Below are positions 1-8,630 of a DNA stretch of 64,000 nucleotides, in pieces (position 1 is the first letter of the stretch; each line of letters begins with the position of its first letter). The DNA is from Bradyrhizobium sp. AZCC 1693 (GTDB taxonomy: Bacteria > Pseudomonadota > Alphaproteobacteria > Rhizobiales > Xanthobacteraceae). Made by a program: the position numbers and the translations under genes. The stretch covers positions 1,736,001 through 1,800,000 of the forward strand of contig NZ_JAZHSD010000001.1 of assembly GCF_036924745.1 (NCBI RefSeq), written 5' to 3'. Under the pieces are notes generated by a model, which saw only the letters and a program-made list of their open reading frames with translations, was not told the DNA's origin and did no database searches.

Positions 1-216
1 CTGGGGCTTCGACACGGAGGCTATTGCGTCGGCTGCTGCTGGGTTTTGATGGCGCTTTTGTTCGTAGGCGGGGCGATGAACGTGCTTTGGATTGCGCTTT
101 TGGCACTGCTTGTCCTTTTGGAGAAACTTACGCCGGTCGGACGATGGATCGCGCGTGTTGCCGGCATTGCATGTGTGGCCGCGGGCGCCTGGCTACTGGT
201 GTCCTTGCCGCAGTGA
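1..216 (+). CDS. DUF2182-family membrane protein, C-terminal fragment
   Basis: The reading frame is open from the first base to a TGA at 214-216 and gives 71 residues. It begins LGLRHGGYCVGCCWVLMAL, and the G-x-R-H-G-x-x-C-x-G-C-C-W signature is that of the predicted metal-binding integral membrane family DUF2182. Two hydrophobic helices follow, with a short basic stretch (KLTPVGRWIAR) between them and a final hydrophobic helix. The His and Cys residues suggest metal binding, but the function is unproven. The start lies outside the window. It sits on the far side of the direct repeat at 658-694, so it may belong to a neighbouring island. Confidence 0.75.
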   Translation: MGLRHGGYCVGCCWVLMALLFVGGAMNVLWIALLALLVLLEKLTPVGRWIARVAGIACVAAGAWLLVSLPQ

Positions 217-980
217 TGAGCAACCTGCTTAATGTTCAGTTCGAATTGCCATCGGCAACACCGCAAGTGTAGCTCGACCTTACTGTCCCCCAATTACGTT
301 CTGTCCGCGCCTACGAGGTGAGAGCATGGCAATGCCTTTCGGAGCGAACCCGCGGTTGCCAACACAATCGAGATGAAGCTCCAGGTCATCGTCATCCCTG
401 TTCGGAGGTCGATCGCGCCAAGCCGCCAGCTAGGCGCTGCCTGGACGAGATCGCCTGGCCCGCCGATTTCTACTCTAGGCTACGCCACTGCCCTCTCGTC
501 ACCAAACAGCGGTGTTCCTTGGCGAGGCATTGGTTCAAAGAAGGCTGCGACGATTACGAGAGCAAACGCTCGGCCAAGAAGTCAAACATGGAAGATTAGC
601 GGAAGGAGCATTCTGCGGGTAACAACGTGGGAATAGAAAGATCGCGAAAAAATTTTTCGTATCAATGGCTTATGCCATTGGTGCGCTCGGAGGGCGGTCG
701 CATTTGTTGCAATTTCAATAACTTATCCGAAGCAGGCAATCTGTAAGGTGCGTTTCAAGCCTATGGGGTGCTTTTAAATTGGATGGTGATCGAGACGCCC
801 CTCGTAGGGGACCAGAGTGTCAGGGTCATTGTGACAAGCACGCATGGAAGGGCCTCTGTGGCGTTTTTTGTGTTGGGAAGTGCCGTTCACGTGACCGGCA
901 CTTCGCTCGCACTGTGCACCCCTTCCATACATTCTGCTTGAGGAGGTCTTGCACTTATTGGCGGCACGACAGCGCTGCGG
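217..980. other. Non-coding stretch between DUF2182 fragment and LysR gene, carrying an att-like repeat
   Basis: No reading frame here looks like a protein on either strand. Its 460-694 part resembles 4195-4425 in scattered blocks (for example the GGCTACGCC...CTGCCCT block and GGGTAACAA.GTGGGAA), ending in the strong repeat listed separately. The rest (698-980) is AT-richer than the surroundings and holds nothing I can name. Confidence 0.6.
658..694 (+). repeat. Left copy of direct repeat derived from tRNA-Leu 3' end (att-like)
   Basis: These 37 bases match 4388-4425 except for one small substitution/indel. The last part (TGGTGCGCTCGGAGGG) is the complement of the 3' end of the tRNA-Leu gene, including CCA, and the first part (CGTATCAATGGCTTATGCC) is the sequence just beyond the tRNA. 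This is the arrangement expected at the far end of an element integrated into a tRNA gene. Confidence 0.75.
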
Positions 981-1913
981 CTAATGCCGCGGTAGCGCCC
1001 TGCCCAAAGCTGGCCGTGTAATCGGCAGCACCTCGCGCATATAGGCCGCGAGCGCATCCCGGAAGCTTCGGACATAGGCCGGCATCAGACGCCTCTTGTC
1101 CCACTGAATGACATAGCGGTCGCGGAGCGGCTTTCGCCGGTGTGTCACGCGCACGATCTTCAACCTGTAGCGGTCGGTCCGCAACAGGGACGGAATGATA
1201 GCCACCCCCTGCCCGGCTTCGGCGAGCGCGAGCAAGGTATGCGGTGCCCGGCTCTCGATGAGGATAGCGGGTTCGGTGCCGGCGACTCGGCAGGCGGCAT
1301 CAAACAGGCGACGCACCGAATAGCCGTCGTCCGGAAGCAAGAGGGGGTGATCGGATAGTGCGACGATGTCGACCATCCCGTTGCGGCCGACGGGCAACGA
1401 CGGCGGGCATGCGGCCAGCACATCGTCCGGCGGCATTGCGAGGCTGTCGAACCACGGGCTGGCACCCTGGTCGTGACGGATCCCGACATCGACCTCGCCT
1501 CGCTCGAGGAGCGACACTTGGTCCATACCGAGCGCTTCGATCACTTTCACCCGCACGTTCGGGAAGCGTTCGGCATAGCGCGGTAGGAAATTCGCCAGCA
1601 CGCTTTCGATCGTCTGCGGCGGCGCCGCAATTTTGACTTTGCCGGAATCTCCGCGCTGTAGCAGTTCGATGCGCTCCCCGAGCGAGTCCATTTGCCCCAG
1701 CACGCCCCTGCAATCGCCCAGGAATTGCTCGCCCCGGGTCGTCAGGAATAAACGTCGGCCGATCCGGTCGAACAGCTTGAATCGGCATTCGTGCTCGAGA
1801 TCCGCGATTTGCCGCGACAGCGCAGACTGACTTATGCGTAGACGCAGTGCCGCCTTTGTCACGGTGCCGAAGTCGGCAACGGTCACAAACGTCCGCAAGC
1901 GCTTCGTGTCCAC
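981..1913 (-). CDS. LysR-family transcriptional regulator
   Basis: The protein has 310 residues, the usual LysR length. The N-terminal winged helix-turn-helix is clear (VDTKRLRTFVTVADFGTVTK, then SQSALSRQIADLE), followed by the periplasmic-binding-protein-like effector domain. I chose the GTG at 1913 because GGAGA lies six bases before it and the protein then begins at the canonical family start. An ATG at 1946 would add eleven residues of no family resemblance. It is divergent from the pyrophosphatase-like gene at 2062 with about 150 bp between them, so by the usual LysR arrangement it probably controls that gene. Both lie inside the repeat-bounded segment. The effector is unknown. Confidence 0.88.
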   Translation of the reverse strand: MDTKRLRTFVTVADFGTVTKAALRLRISQSALSRQIADLEHECRFKLFDRIGRRLFLTTRGEQFLGDCRGVLGQMDSLGERIELLQRGDSGKVKIAAPPQTIESVLANFLPRYAERFPNVRVKVIEALGMDQVSLLERGEVDVGIRHDQGASPWFDSLAMPPDDVLAACPPSLPVGRNGMVDIVALSDHPLLLPDDGYSVRRLFDAACRVAGTEPAILIESRAPHTLLALAEAGQGVAIIPSLLRTDRYRLKIVRVTHRRKPLRDRYVIQWDKRRLMPAYVRSFRDALAAYMREVLPITRPALGRALPRH

Positions 1914-2061
1914 TCTTATCTCCAAATTGCATAAGCAATAGTACAATTATGTGTTGGACGGTAGAGCAGTTCTAGTCCTAACGTCCGACCCGACGCACCT
2001 GATCGGCCAATCTCTCTTGCTCAGATCTGGGCCGCAGCCGCGTCGGAGCTGGAGGCGAATC

Positions 2062-4041
2062 ATGAAAGTGAGATCGCTTGTTCTGCTTAGCGCCCTCTTC
2101 ACCATGCTGCCTCCGATCGCAGACGACTCGTTAGCGCAGCAGCCGGACGCATCTGCCAAGCGGCGCGTCATTGTTTTCGTCTGGGACGGGCTGCGAGCCG
2201 ACGACCTGAAGCCAGAAATCACGCCCAACTACTTTGCGCTTGCGCGAACCGGCGTCGTCTTTGCCGACCATCACGCGGTCTATCCGACCTTCACGATGAT
2301 GAATTCCGCCTCCATCGCCACCGGCACGTATCCGGGCGCACATGGGTTCTACGGCAACGTTGTGTACGCACCACACGCTAGAGGAAAGAACGCGAAAGGC
2401 ACCGACCTCGACTTTTCGGCGCCGGCCTTCATCGAAGATTTCGGCGTGGTGGAGGCTGTGCGCGAAGCCTACCAGAGCAGGTTGACTCTGGTTCCCACAC
2501 TGCTGCAGGCGGCTCAGGCCAAGGGCCTAACCACGGCAGCGGTGGGCAAGTTTGGCGCCGCCTTCATTCAGGACTACCGACGCGGCGGCATCATTCTCGA
2601 CGAGGATGCGGCGATCCCGCTCGCTTTCGCCAAGGAACTGCAGAACGCCGGCTACGCGCTACCACGCAACAGCGTAAATGCCCATCCGGAGGGCGCATTG
2701 ACGCTTGCCAAGGACAATGGCGATCCCACTGCGCCGATACCGATCCAGCGACTCAAGGACGGGCAGACCGCCAACCCGCTCGATCGCAGCGGCGCGCTGT
2801 CGCGGCGCGGCTTCCGCTACCTCACTGATCTGTTCGTCGACTACATCTTACCGGCGAAGCAACCCGACCTGACCGTGTTCTGGTCCAAGGAGCCGGACGC
2901 CACCAATCACGCCTATGGACCGGGGACTTTCAATTCAATCGACGCCACCCGGATGAACGACGAGATTCTTGGACGTGTTATGGACAAGCTTCGCCAGCTC
3001 GGCTGGGAGCGGTCGACCGATATCATCATCACTCAGGACCACAATCACAGTACGGTTTCGGGCGACGTCGGGCATTTCCCACTGCGCGATATCGTCGACG
3101 GCGGCGTCGGCCCACCCGATCCGCACGGCTACTCCGTGTCGGGCTTCGTGCGTACGGCCGAGCTGCTGAGACGTGACGGGCTCAAGGCGTATGACGGAGC
3201 CGGCTGCCGTGCAATCCCAATCCTGTCAGGCATCCTGCCCGATGGCACGCATCTGCAGCCAATGCGGCGTGACGAGGACGGAAGTGTTTGCGGTAAGCCA
3301 CAGCTACTCACCTCGTCCGCCTTTGTGATACCGAAGCCAGTCCCGGCGGGCGCGATCGTCGTAGCCGCCAATGCCGGCAGCGACTACCTCTTCGTTCCGG
3401 ACGGCGACCGCGAGGTGGTAAAGGCCGCTGTCGCCAGCCTACAGAGCCGCCAGCAATTCGGCGCGATCTTCGTGAGCGACCGCTACGGCGATATCGCTGG
3501 CACGTTGCCCATGAGTCTCATCAACACGGAACCGAACGTAACGGGACGGGCGCCGGACATGATCGTCAGCTTCAATTACGACGAAACCATTGCGGTGGCG
3601 GGCAAGCCGGGCATCAGCTACGCGAGCTCGGTGAACCGTCGCGGCGACCACGGCAGCTTCTCGCCAACCGACACGCGCATTTCGCTGCTGGTTCGCGGGC
3701 CCGACTTCAAAGCTGGTCTTTACGACACTTTGCCGACGGCTAACGTCGATATCGCCCCGACCGTCGCACATATCCTCAAGCTTGAAATGCTGGACACCCA
3801 GGGCCGTGTGCTGGAGGAGGCACTGCAGGGTGGCCCGCCCGTCGCCGACTTCAGCGTGCTTCGCAAGACACACCGATCTTCGACCCGGACCGGATTGGCC
3901 GTAAAGCAGCCCACCGATCTCGACGGCGGCGCTATCGATGTGAGACTGACCACCTATGCGGTCGAGCTACAGACCAAGGTGCTGAGCTACGGCCATAGGA
4001 GATACACCTATTTCGATTATGCGAGAGCGATCCGGGAGTAG
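2062..4041 (+). CDS. Secreted alkaline-phosphatase-superfamily enzyme (type I phosphodiesterase/nucleotide pyrophosphatase-like)
   Basis: The ATG at 2062 is preceded by GGAGG with good spacing and opens a cleavable signal peptide (MKVRSLVLLSALFTMLPPIA), giving 659 residues and a periplasmic location. Metal-binding VFVWDGLR (Asp42) and the nucleophile region YPTFTMMNSAS (Thr77 or Thr79) fit the type I phosphodiesterase/pyrophosphatase branch of the alkaline phosphatase superfamily. Further metal-ligand motifs are TQDHNHS and, near the C terminus, NRRGDHGSFSP. It should hydrolyse phosphodiester or pyrophosphate bonds outside the cytoplasm, but the substrate is not readable. A paralogue lies at 33050-34900. 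It is divergent from a LysR gene and sits inside the tRNA-Leu island. Confidence 0.85.
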   Translation: MKVRSLVLLSALFTMLPPIADDSLAQQPDASAKRRVIVFVWDGLRADDLKPEITPNYFALARTGVVFADHHAVYPTFTMMNSASIATGTYPGAHGFYGNVVYAPHARGKNAKGTDLDFSAPAFIEDFGVVEAVREAYQSRLTLVPTLLQAAQAKGLTTAAVGKFGAAFIQDYRRGGIILDEDAAIPLAFAKELQNAGYALPRNSVNAHPEGALTLAKDNGDPTAPIPIQRLKDGQTANPLDRSGALSRRGFRYLTDLFVDYILPAKQPDLTVFWSKEPDATNHAYGPGTFNSIDATRMNDEILGRVMDKLRQLGWERSTDIIITQDHNHSTVSGDVGHFPLRDIVDGGVGPPDPHGYSVSGFVRTAELLRRDGLKAYDGAGCRAIPILSGILPDGTHLQPMRRDEDGSVCGKPQLLTSSAFVIPKPVPAGAIVVAANAGSDYLFVPDGDREVVKAAVASLQSRQQFGAIFVSDRYGDIAGTLPMSLINTEPNVTGRAPDMIVSFNYDETIAVAGKPGISYASSVNRRGDHGSFSPTDTRISLLVRGPDFKAGLYDTLPTANVDIAPTVAHILKLEMLDTQGRVLEEALQGGPPVADFSVLRKTHRSSTRTGLAVKQPTDLDGGAIDVRLTTYAVELQTKVLSYGHRRYTYFDYARAIRE

Positions 4042-4409
4042 GGTAGCGACCTGCTTTGAGTCAAAAAGGTCGTTAGCCGGCACCCTGCCTCATGTCGGCG
4101 TCGGGTCCTTCTAGGTGCGGATATGGCACCGGTAGGCCTCGATGTTCGCCGACGGAGCCTTTTGTTGATCAAACCTGCGAACCGCCGCAAGAATTCCGAC
4201 CCGCCCATGTCTACGCTGGGCTACGCCCCTGCCCTTTCCTGAGCAAATAGAGGTTTTCAGACACGAGCGCATCATTCAAACAATATTGCGCGACGTAGCA
4301 AGAGCACGACGCGCGAGGAAAAAGGAATTCTGCGCAGAACAAGTACTAACGTTCGCTGTGGGTAACAATGTGGGAAAAAACTCTTAGCGTATCAATGGCT
4401 TATGCCGTT
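4042..4409. other. Non-coding stretch between pyrophosphatase gene and tRNA-Leu
   Basis: No credible gene is seen. The right part (about 4200-4387) shows block-wise resemblance to 465-657, which suggests two related element ends. Confidence 0.55.
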
Positions 4410-4425
4410 TGGTGCGCTCGGAGGG
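4388..4425 (+). repeat. Right copy of the att-like direct repeat, overlapping tRNA-Leu 3' end
   Basis: This partner of 658-694 overlaps the acceptor/T-arm end of the tRNA-Leu gene. The interval between the copies is about 3.7 kb and holds a LysR gene and the pyrophosphatase-like gene, but no integrase. Confidence 0.75.
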
Positions 4426-4494
4426 ACTCGAACCCCCACGATTTTACTCACTGCCACCTCAAGGCAGCGCGTCTACCAATTCCGCCACGAGCGC
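4410..4494 (-). tRNA. tRNA-Leu (anticodon GAG)
   Basis: Read on the minus strand, the 85-nt gene starts GCGCTCGTGGCGGAATTGG and ends in CGAGCGC-A-CCA with the CCA encoded. The anticodon arm is CTGCC-TTGAGGT-GGCAG, giving GAG (Leu, CUC codons). The long variable arm and the GGTTCGAGTCC T-arm are as expected for tRNA-Leu. The 3' end is repeated at 658-694. Confidence 0.96.
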
Positions 4495-4592
4495 TTGGGA
4501 TACCGGCTGGAAGGACTAAGCGTCCGCCGGATCAACGGCGCCGATGTAACAAATCAGGGATGGGGGGACAAGGAAGTTTTGCGCTTCGATAA

Positions 4593-4835
4593 CTACCTGA
4601 CATCAGGCGATTTCGGCAGCATTTGCTTGACTTCGACCGCGATGCGGTTGCGATCCACCAGCACCACGCCGGAAGCCACCGGAAGGTTGTTGGCGAGGAT
4701 CTTGACCTCGTCCTGTTCGGTGGCGTCCAGTTCGATGATGGCGCCGCGGGAAAGCCGCATCACCTGGTGGATGGGCATGGTCGTGGTGCCGAGCACCACC
4801 ATGAGATCGACGCTGACTTTATCGAGGGTGGCCAC
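4593..4835 (-). CDS. FliN/SpoA-domain flagellar motor switch-like protein
   Basis: The 80 residues are almost exactly a FliN/SpoA C-terminal domain: VSVDLMVVLGTTTMPIHQV, LSRGAIIELDA, then NLPVASGVVLVDRNRIAVEV. Such domains build the switch (C-ring) of flagella or type III secretion systems. The start used is a GTG. In the same frame, residues FGGFE upstream look protein-like before a TAG at 4857-4859, so the N-terminal region may be shortened relative to homologues. No other flagellar gene is nearby. It lies next to tRNA-Leu and convergent/divergent to lipB. Whether it works in the motor cannot be told from here. Confidence 0.75.
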   Translation of the reverse strand: MATLDKVSVDLMVVLGTTTMPIHQVMRLSRGAIIELDATEQDEVKILANNLPVASGVVLVDRNRIAVEVKQMLPKSPDVR

Positions 4836-4898
4836 TTCGAAACCGCCAAAGGGGGACTAAATTGATCTGGTTCCACCTGACCACGTTATGGTTAGCCA

Positions 4899-5627
4899 AT
4901 GGTTAATGACCGCCAAAGCCTTGATTTGACGACGTTCGCGCTAGCGAAAGGCGGCGCCGCGGTCGAATGGCGGATTTCGGCTAATCCTGTGCCCTACCCC
5001 GAGGCCGTGACGGAGATGGAATCACGCGCGGCCGATATCGCCGATCAAAGGGCAACTGAGCTGGTCTGGCTGCTGGAGCATCCCCCACTCTACACTTCGG
5101 GCACCAGCGGCAAGGAAGGCGACCTGCTCGACCCGCGCTTCCCGCTATTCACCACCGGCCGCGGCGGGCAGCTCACCTATCACGGCCCCGGCCAGCGGGT
5201 GGCCTATGTGATGCTCGACCTGAAGCGGCGGCGGCCGGACGTGCGGGCCTATGTGGCGGGCCTTGAAGAATGGATCATCCGCACGCTCGACGCCTTCAAT
5301 GTGCGCGGCGAGCGTCGCGAGGACCGCGTCGGCGTCTGGGTCAGGCGGCCGGACAAGGGCGCAGGCTACGAGGACAAGATCGCAGCGATCGGCGTGCGCC
5401 TGCGGCGCTGGGTGTCGTTCCACGGCATCGCCATCAATGTCGAGCCGGATCTTTCGCATTTTTCCGCGATCGTGCCCTGCGGCGTCGCCGACCCGCGTTA
5501 CGGCGTCACCTCGCTGGTGGATCTCGGCCTGCCCGTGACGATGGAGGATGTCGACGTCGCGCTTCGGCGGGCATTTGAAGACGTGTTCGGCGCAACAGCT
5601 GCGCACCTGCCGGAAGCAACGGTGTAG
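4899..5627 (+). CDS. lipB: Octanoyl-[acyl carrier protein]:protein N-octanoyltransferase LipB
   Basis: LipB moves octanoate from acyl carrier protein to lipoyl domains, the first step of cytoplasmic lipoate synthesis. The 242-residue protein has the family signature [12 protein letters not shown] (about 88-99), the catalytic Lys160 in the [15 protein letters not shown] block, and the catalytic Cys194 in [15 protein letters not shown]. The SFHGIAINV motif lies between them. The length is normal for the family. It stands alone between the FliN-like gene and a convergent LysR gene. Confidence 0.95.
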   Translation: MVNDRQSLDLTTFALAKGGAAVEWRISANPVPYPEAVTEMESRAADIADQRATELVWLLEHPPLYTSGTSGKEGDLLDPRFPLFTTGRGGQLTYHGPGQRVAYVMLDLKRRRPDVRAYVAGLEEWIIRTLDAFNVRGERREDRVGVWVRRPDKGAGYEDKIAAIGVRLRRWVSFHGIAINVEPDLSHFSAIVPCGVADPRYGVTSLVDLGLPVTMEDVDVALRRAFEDVFGATAAHLPEATV

Positions 5628-5687
5628 CCTTTTTGCAGGCCGGACGATGCAGGTCGATCTTCCGCTTGGGACGCGCCCCACTGACAT

Positions 5688-6581
5688 TCACGCCGCGGCC
5701 TTGAGGAAATCAACAAAAGCGCGAACCCGCGGGATGTTTTGCCGCCCGGGCAGGATCAGGGCCGTGATCGGTTGCGGGTCGGGATCGTGGCAATGCGACA
5801 GCACCGGCACCAGCCTGCCATCCTTCAAGGCCGCCTCCCCCAGAAAGTCGCCGAACCGCACCAGACCCGCGCCCGCCAGCGCGAGATCGAGCAGGAAGTC
5901 GGCACTGTCAGAGCGGATCGACCCCTTTACCGGCATCATGACCCGCTTGCCTTGCTCGACGATCGGCCATTGCGCCAGCCGCGAGAAGCCGCTGAGCTGC
6001 AGGCAATTATGCCGGGCTAGATCGGCGGCCTGCTCAGGAATGCCATGACGCTCCAGATATCGCGGGCTGCCGGCAATGACGCGCCTGACTTCGCCGAGGC
6101 GGATCGCGATCAGCTCGCTATCCCCGAGCGGCCCTACCCGGATCGTGACGTCGACTTGGTCGGCGATCGGATCGATGCGATGATCGCTCACCGAAAGATC
6201 GACGGTGATTTCCGGAAACTGGTCCATGAATTGCGGCAGCAGACGCGCGAGCCGGTGTCTTGCGAACGCGGTGCCGCTGTTGATCCGCAGATGCCCGCGC
6301 GCCCGCCCATGGACGGAGGCGACATCGGCTTCGGCGGCCTCGACCGCAGCCAGGATGCTCCTTGCATGAACAAGAAAGGTTTCGCCTTCCTGGGTCAGCA
6401 CCAGCCGCCGCGTCGTCCGATGCAGAAGCTTGGCCCCGAGGCGGCGCTCCAGCCTGGTCACGATGCGGGAGACGCCTGAGGCCGTCAGTTCGACCTCAGT
6501 GCCCACGGCCGCAAAACTCCCCAGATCGACCGTCCGGACAAAAACCGCGAGGTCTGACACCGGATGCATCAGCATATTCAT
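5688..6581 (-). CDS. LysR-family transcriptional regulator
   Basis: The 297 residues carry an N-terminal winged HTH (DLAVFVRTVDLGSFAAVGTE, then SGVSRIVTRLERRLGAKLLHRTTRR) and a C-terminal substrate-binding domain. The ATG at 6581 is used because it puts the HTH near the N terminus; upstream in-frame codons to 6785 lack family resemblance and overlap the divergent gene. Further ATGs at 6575 and 6569 are alternatives. It is divergent from the tautomerase-family gene at 6676, with about 95 bp between, and is its probable regulator. Confidence 0.88.
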   Translation of the reverse strand: MNMLMHPVSDLAVFVRTVDLGSFAAVGTEVELTASGVSRIVTRLERRLGAKLLHRTTRRLVLTQEGETFLVHARSILAAVEAAEADVASVHGRARGHLRINSGTAFARHRLARLLPQFMDQFPEITVDLSVSDHRIDPIADQVDVTIRVGPLGDSELIAIRLGEVRRVIAGSPRYLERHGIPEQAADLARHNCLQLSGFSRLAQWPIVEQGKRVMMPVKGSIRSDSADFLLDLALAGAGLVRFGDFLGEAALKDGRLVPVLSHCHDPDPQPITALILPGRQNIPRVRAFVDFLKAAA

Positions 6582-6675
6582 GACTTCTAGGTATGAGTGA
6601 TTATCAAAAACGAGGTTTATCTCGATTCCTAGCATGAATAGGACGGAGGCCCCAGAAAACCCGGAGACCTTCCCC

Positions 6676-7077
6676 ATGCCCCTCGCCCGCATTTCCGTTC
6701 CGGCCCATCTGGCGCCGGCCCAAATCCGCGCCCTTGCCAACGCCGTGCACGAGGGTCTCGTCGAAACCTGTGGCGTGCCGCCCAAGGACCGATTTCAGCT
6801 CGTTTCGGCCTATGCGCCGGAGATGATGCTCATCGACCCGACCTTCCCTGACGTCGCGCGCACGCCGGACGCCTCGATCATCGAGATTCTGTTTCTCGAG
6901 GGACGCACGATCGATCAGAAGAAAAATCTGTTTCGGCGGATCGCGGACCGGGCCGTCAGCGCCGGATTTTCCGGAGACGACGTGATGATCGTGCTCACCG
7001 AAAATGCGCCGGTGGACTGGTCGCTCGGTCGTGGCCTTGCATTCGGCGACCACCATGCGCCGATGGTGTCCCGCTGA
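6676..7077 (+). CDS. Tautomerase-family protein
   Basis: The 133-residue product starts MPLARISVPAH. The proline directly after Met1 is the catalytic base of the tautomerase superfamily once Met is removed, and the ATG at 6676 is chosen for that reason (14 in-frame codons upstream are ignored). The pattern of an N-terminal strand, then HEGLVETCGVPPKDRFQLV, then RTIDQKKNLFRRIADRAV fits a single-chain member of about 130 residues, resembling malonate semialdehyde decarboxylase/cis-CaaD-type proteins. The substrate is unknown. It is divergent from a LysR gene. Confidence 0.78.
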   Translation: MPLARISVPAHLAPAQIRALANAVHEGLVETCGVPPKDRFQLVSAYAPEMMLIDPTFPDVARTPDASIIEILFLEGRTIDQKKNLFRRIADRAVSAGFSGDDVMIVLTENAPVDWSLGRGLAFGDHHAPMVSR

Positions 7078-7127
7078 CAGCGCATGCCGGACGGCGCCGC
7101 AAGCGCCGTCCGCAAGTCAGGCTATCT

Positions 7128-7556
7128 TCACGCCGCAGCCTTCCGCGGCGCGACCTCGAGTTGGCCGGCGATGTAGCGGCGCTCCTGGGTGAGGCCGCCG
7201 AAGCCGTAGGCATCGCCCTTCACTTCATCGACATGGGCGTAGCTTTCCTCGTGCAGCGGCCCGAGCAGTTCGCCCATGCGCTGGAACAGCGCGGCGAGAT
7301 AGGCGGCCTTCTCGTCCTTGGTATTGGTGCCCTCGCTGACATGAACGTCGAGCCAGAAGCTGGCGAGGCTCTGCTCGGCGAGTGACTTTCCGCCGGCAAA
7401 CCAGTCGGCGGCATCGACCGATTTCACGATGATGGCGGTGACCTTGGGATCCTTGCGCAGGATTTTTGCGGTGAGATCGCTGACGGCGGACGCAATCTCC
7501 GCCTTCAGCGACGGCGACTTGCGGACGCTGGAATAGGTGACGGTAACAAGCGGCAT
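7128..7556 (-). CDS. Tautomerase-family protein (4-oxalocrotonate tautomerase-like)
   Basis: The 142 residues begin MPLVTVTYSSVRKSPSLKAE, again with proline right after Met1 as the presumed catalytic base, which decides the start at 7556 over the longer frame to 7622. The DPKVTAIIVKSVDAADWFAGG segment and the later DEKAAYLAALFQRMGELLG helix give the doubled beta-alpha-beta layout of the superfamily. It is divergent from the LysR gene at 7674 and convergent with the other tautomerase gene. The substrate is not known. Confidence 0.78.
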   Translation of the reverse strand: MPLVTVTYSSVRKSPSLKAEIASAVSDLTAKILRKDPKVTAIIVKSVDAADWFAGGKSLAEQSLASFWLDVHVSEGTNTKDEKAAYLAALFQRMGELLGPLHEESYAHVDEVKGDAYGFGGLTQERRYIAGQLEVAPRKAAA

Positions 7557-7673
7557 GGTCGTTCTCCTTCGATGGGGCGCGCTGGCATCGCGCTGCCATT
7601 CATCTAGACCCGCGCCCATCATTTTGGTATCTTATCTATGTTCATAACAGTGATAACTAATATTTATGATGAC

Positions 7674-8549
7674 ATGAGCACGCTGGATATCGACACGGTG
7701 CAGGCGTTCCTGCTGGTCGCCGAACTGCAGAGCTTTACCCGCGCTGCCGAGGCGTTCGGCACCACGCAAGCGTCCGTCAGCATGAAGCTGCAGCGGCTGG
7801 AGAGCGTGGTCGGCAAGCGGCTGGTCGAGCGCTCGCCGCGGGCGGTCGCGCTGACCGCCGCGGGTGCTGCGTTCCTGCCCCATGCCCGCGCGCTGATCGA
7901 GGCGCATGACCGCGCGCTGTCGGGCGAGATGCCCGCGCGCCAGCAATTGTCGCTCGGCATCTCCGATCACGCCGCGGGACCGGAACTGGTGCCGCTGCTC
8001 GAACGGCTGCACGCGATGTCGTCGCAGCTGGCGCTTTCGGTGACGATCGGCTTTTCGCGCGCGATGCTGGAGGCCTACGATGCCGGCGAACTTGATGCCG
8101 TCGTGGTGCGGCAGGAAGGCAGCCGCCGCGGTGGCGAGAAACTGACGGAAGACGCCTTCGGCTGGTTCGCCGCCAAACGCCTGGTCTGGCGCCGCGGCGA
8201 GACGCTGCCGCTGGCGACGCTGGCGCCGCCCTGCGGCGTGCGCGCGCTCGCCATCCGCGCCCTCGACAAGGCCGGCATCGCCTGGAGCGAGAGCTTTGTC
8301 GGCGGCGGCGTCACCGCGGTGGCCGCGGCGGCATTGGCCGGCCTTGCGATAGCGCCGCTGGCCCGGCGGATCGCCCCGCCCGGCCTTGTCGATATCGGGC
8401 CGGCCGAAGGGCTGCCGCGGCTGCCTTCTTCGAAGGTGGTGCTGCACTCGAAGGTCAGCGATCCAGCCAAGCTCGCGGCGTTGCGGACACTGGCGGCGAC
8501 GTTCAGGAGCGTGGTTGCCTCGGCGAAACGTTCCGTTTCGCCGGCGTAA
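7674..8549 (+). CDS. LysR-family transcriptional regulator
   Basis: The 291-residue protein has a typical LysR HTH (DIDTVQAFLLVAELQSFTRA, TQASVSMKLQRLESVVGKRLVERSPR) and an effector-binding half. I prefer the ATG at 7674 (MSTLDIDTVQ) to the one at 7638 because it gives the usual short N terminus. It is divergent from the tautomerase gene at 7556 with 117 bp between, suggesting direct control of it. A perfect 10-bp hairpin overlaps its 3' end. Confidence 0.86.
   Translation: MSTLDIDTVQAFLLVAELQSFTRAAEAFGTTQASVSMKLQRLESVVGKRLVERSPRAVALTAAGAAFLPHARALIEAHDRALSGEMPARQQLSLGISDHAAGPELVPLLERLHAMSSQLALSVTIGFSRAMLEAYDAGELDAVVVRQEGSRRGGEKLTEDAFGWFAAKRLVWRRGETLPLATLAPPCGVRALAIRALDKAGIAWSESFVGGGVTAVAAAALAGLAIAPLARRIAPPGLVDIGPAEGLPRLPSSKVVLHSKVSDPAKLAALRTLAATFRSVVASAKRSVSPA
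8521..8543 (+). other. Perfect 10-bp inverted repeat overlapping the end of the LysR gene
   Basis: CGGCGAAACG and CGTTTCGCCG are separated by three bases. There is no clear T-run after it, so it may be a weak terminator or simply a structured 3' end. A partial echo (AACGGACCGTTTCGTT) follows at once. Confidence 0.45.
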
Positions 8550-8630
8550 CGGACCGTTTCGTTAAAAAGTCCGATTTTTCGGGAACCAGTTGGGACCTTG
8601 TGCGTTTGCGCCTCTTAAACGGGCAGTCGG

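Noticed and set aside
21..293. 90-residue frame on the minus strand
   Set aside because: It is antisense to the convincing DUF2182 tail in the plus frame from position 1.
7632..8447. 271-residue minus-strand frame opposite the LysR gene
   Set aside because: It is a GC-rich antisense shadow with no domain.
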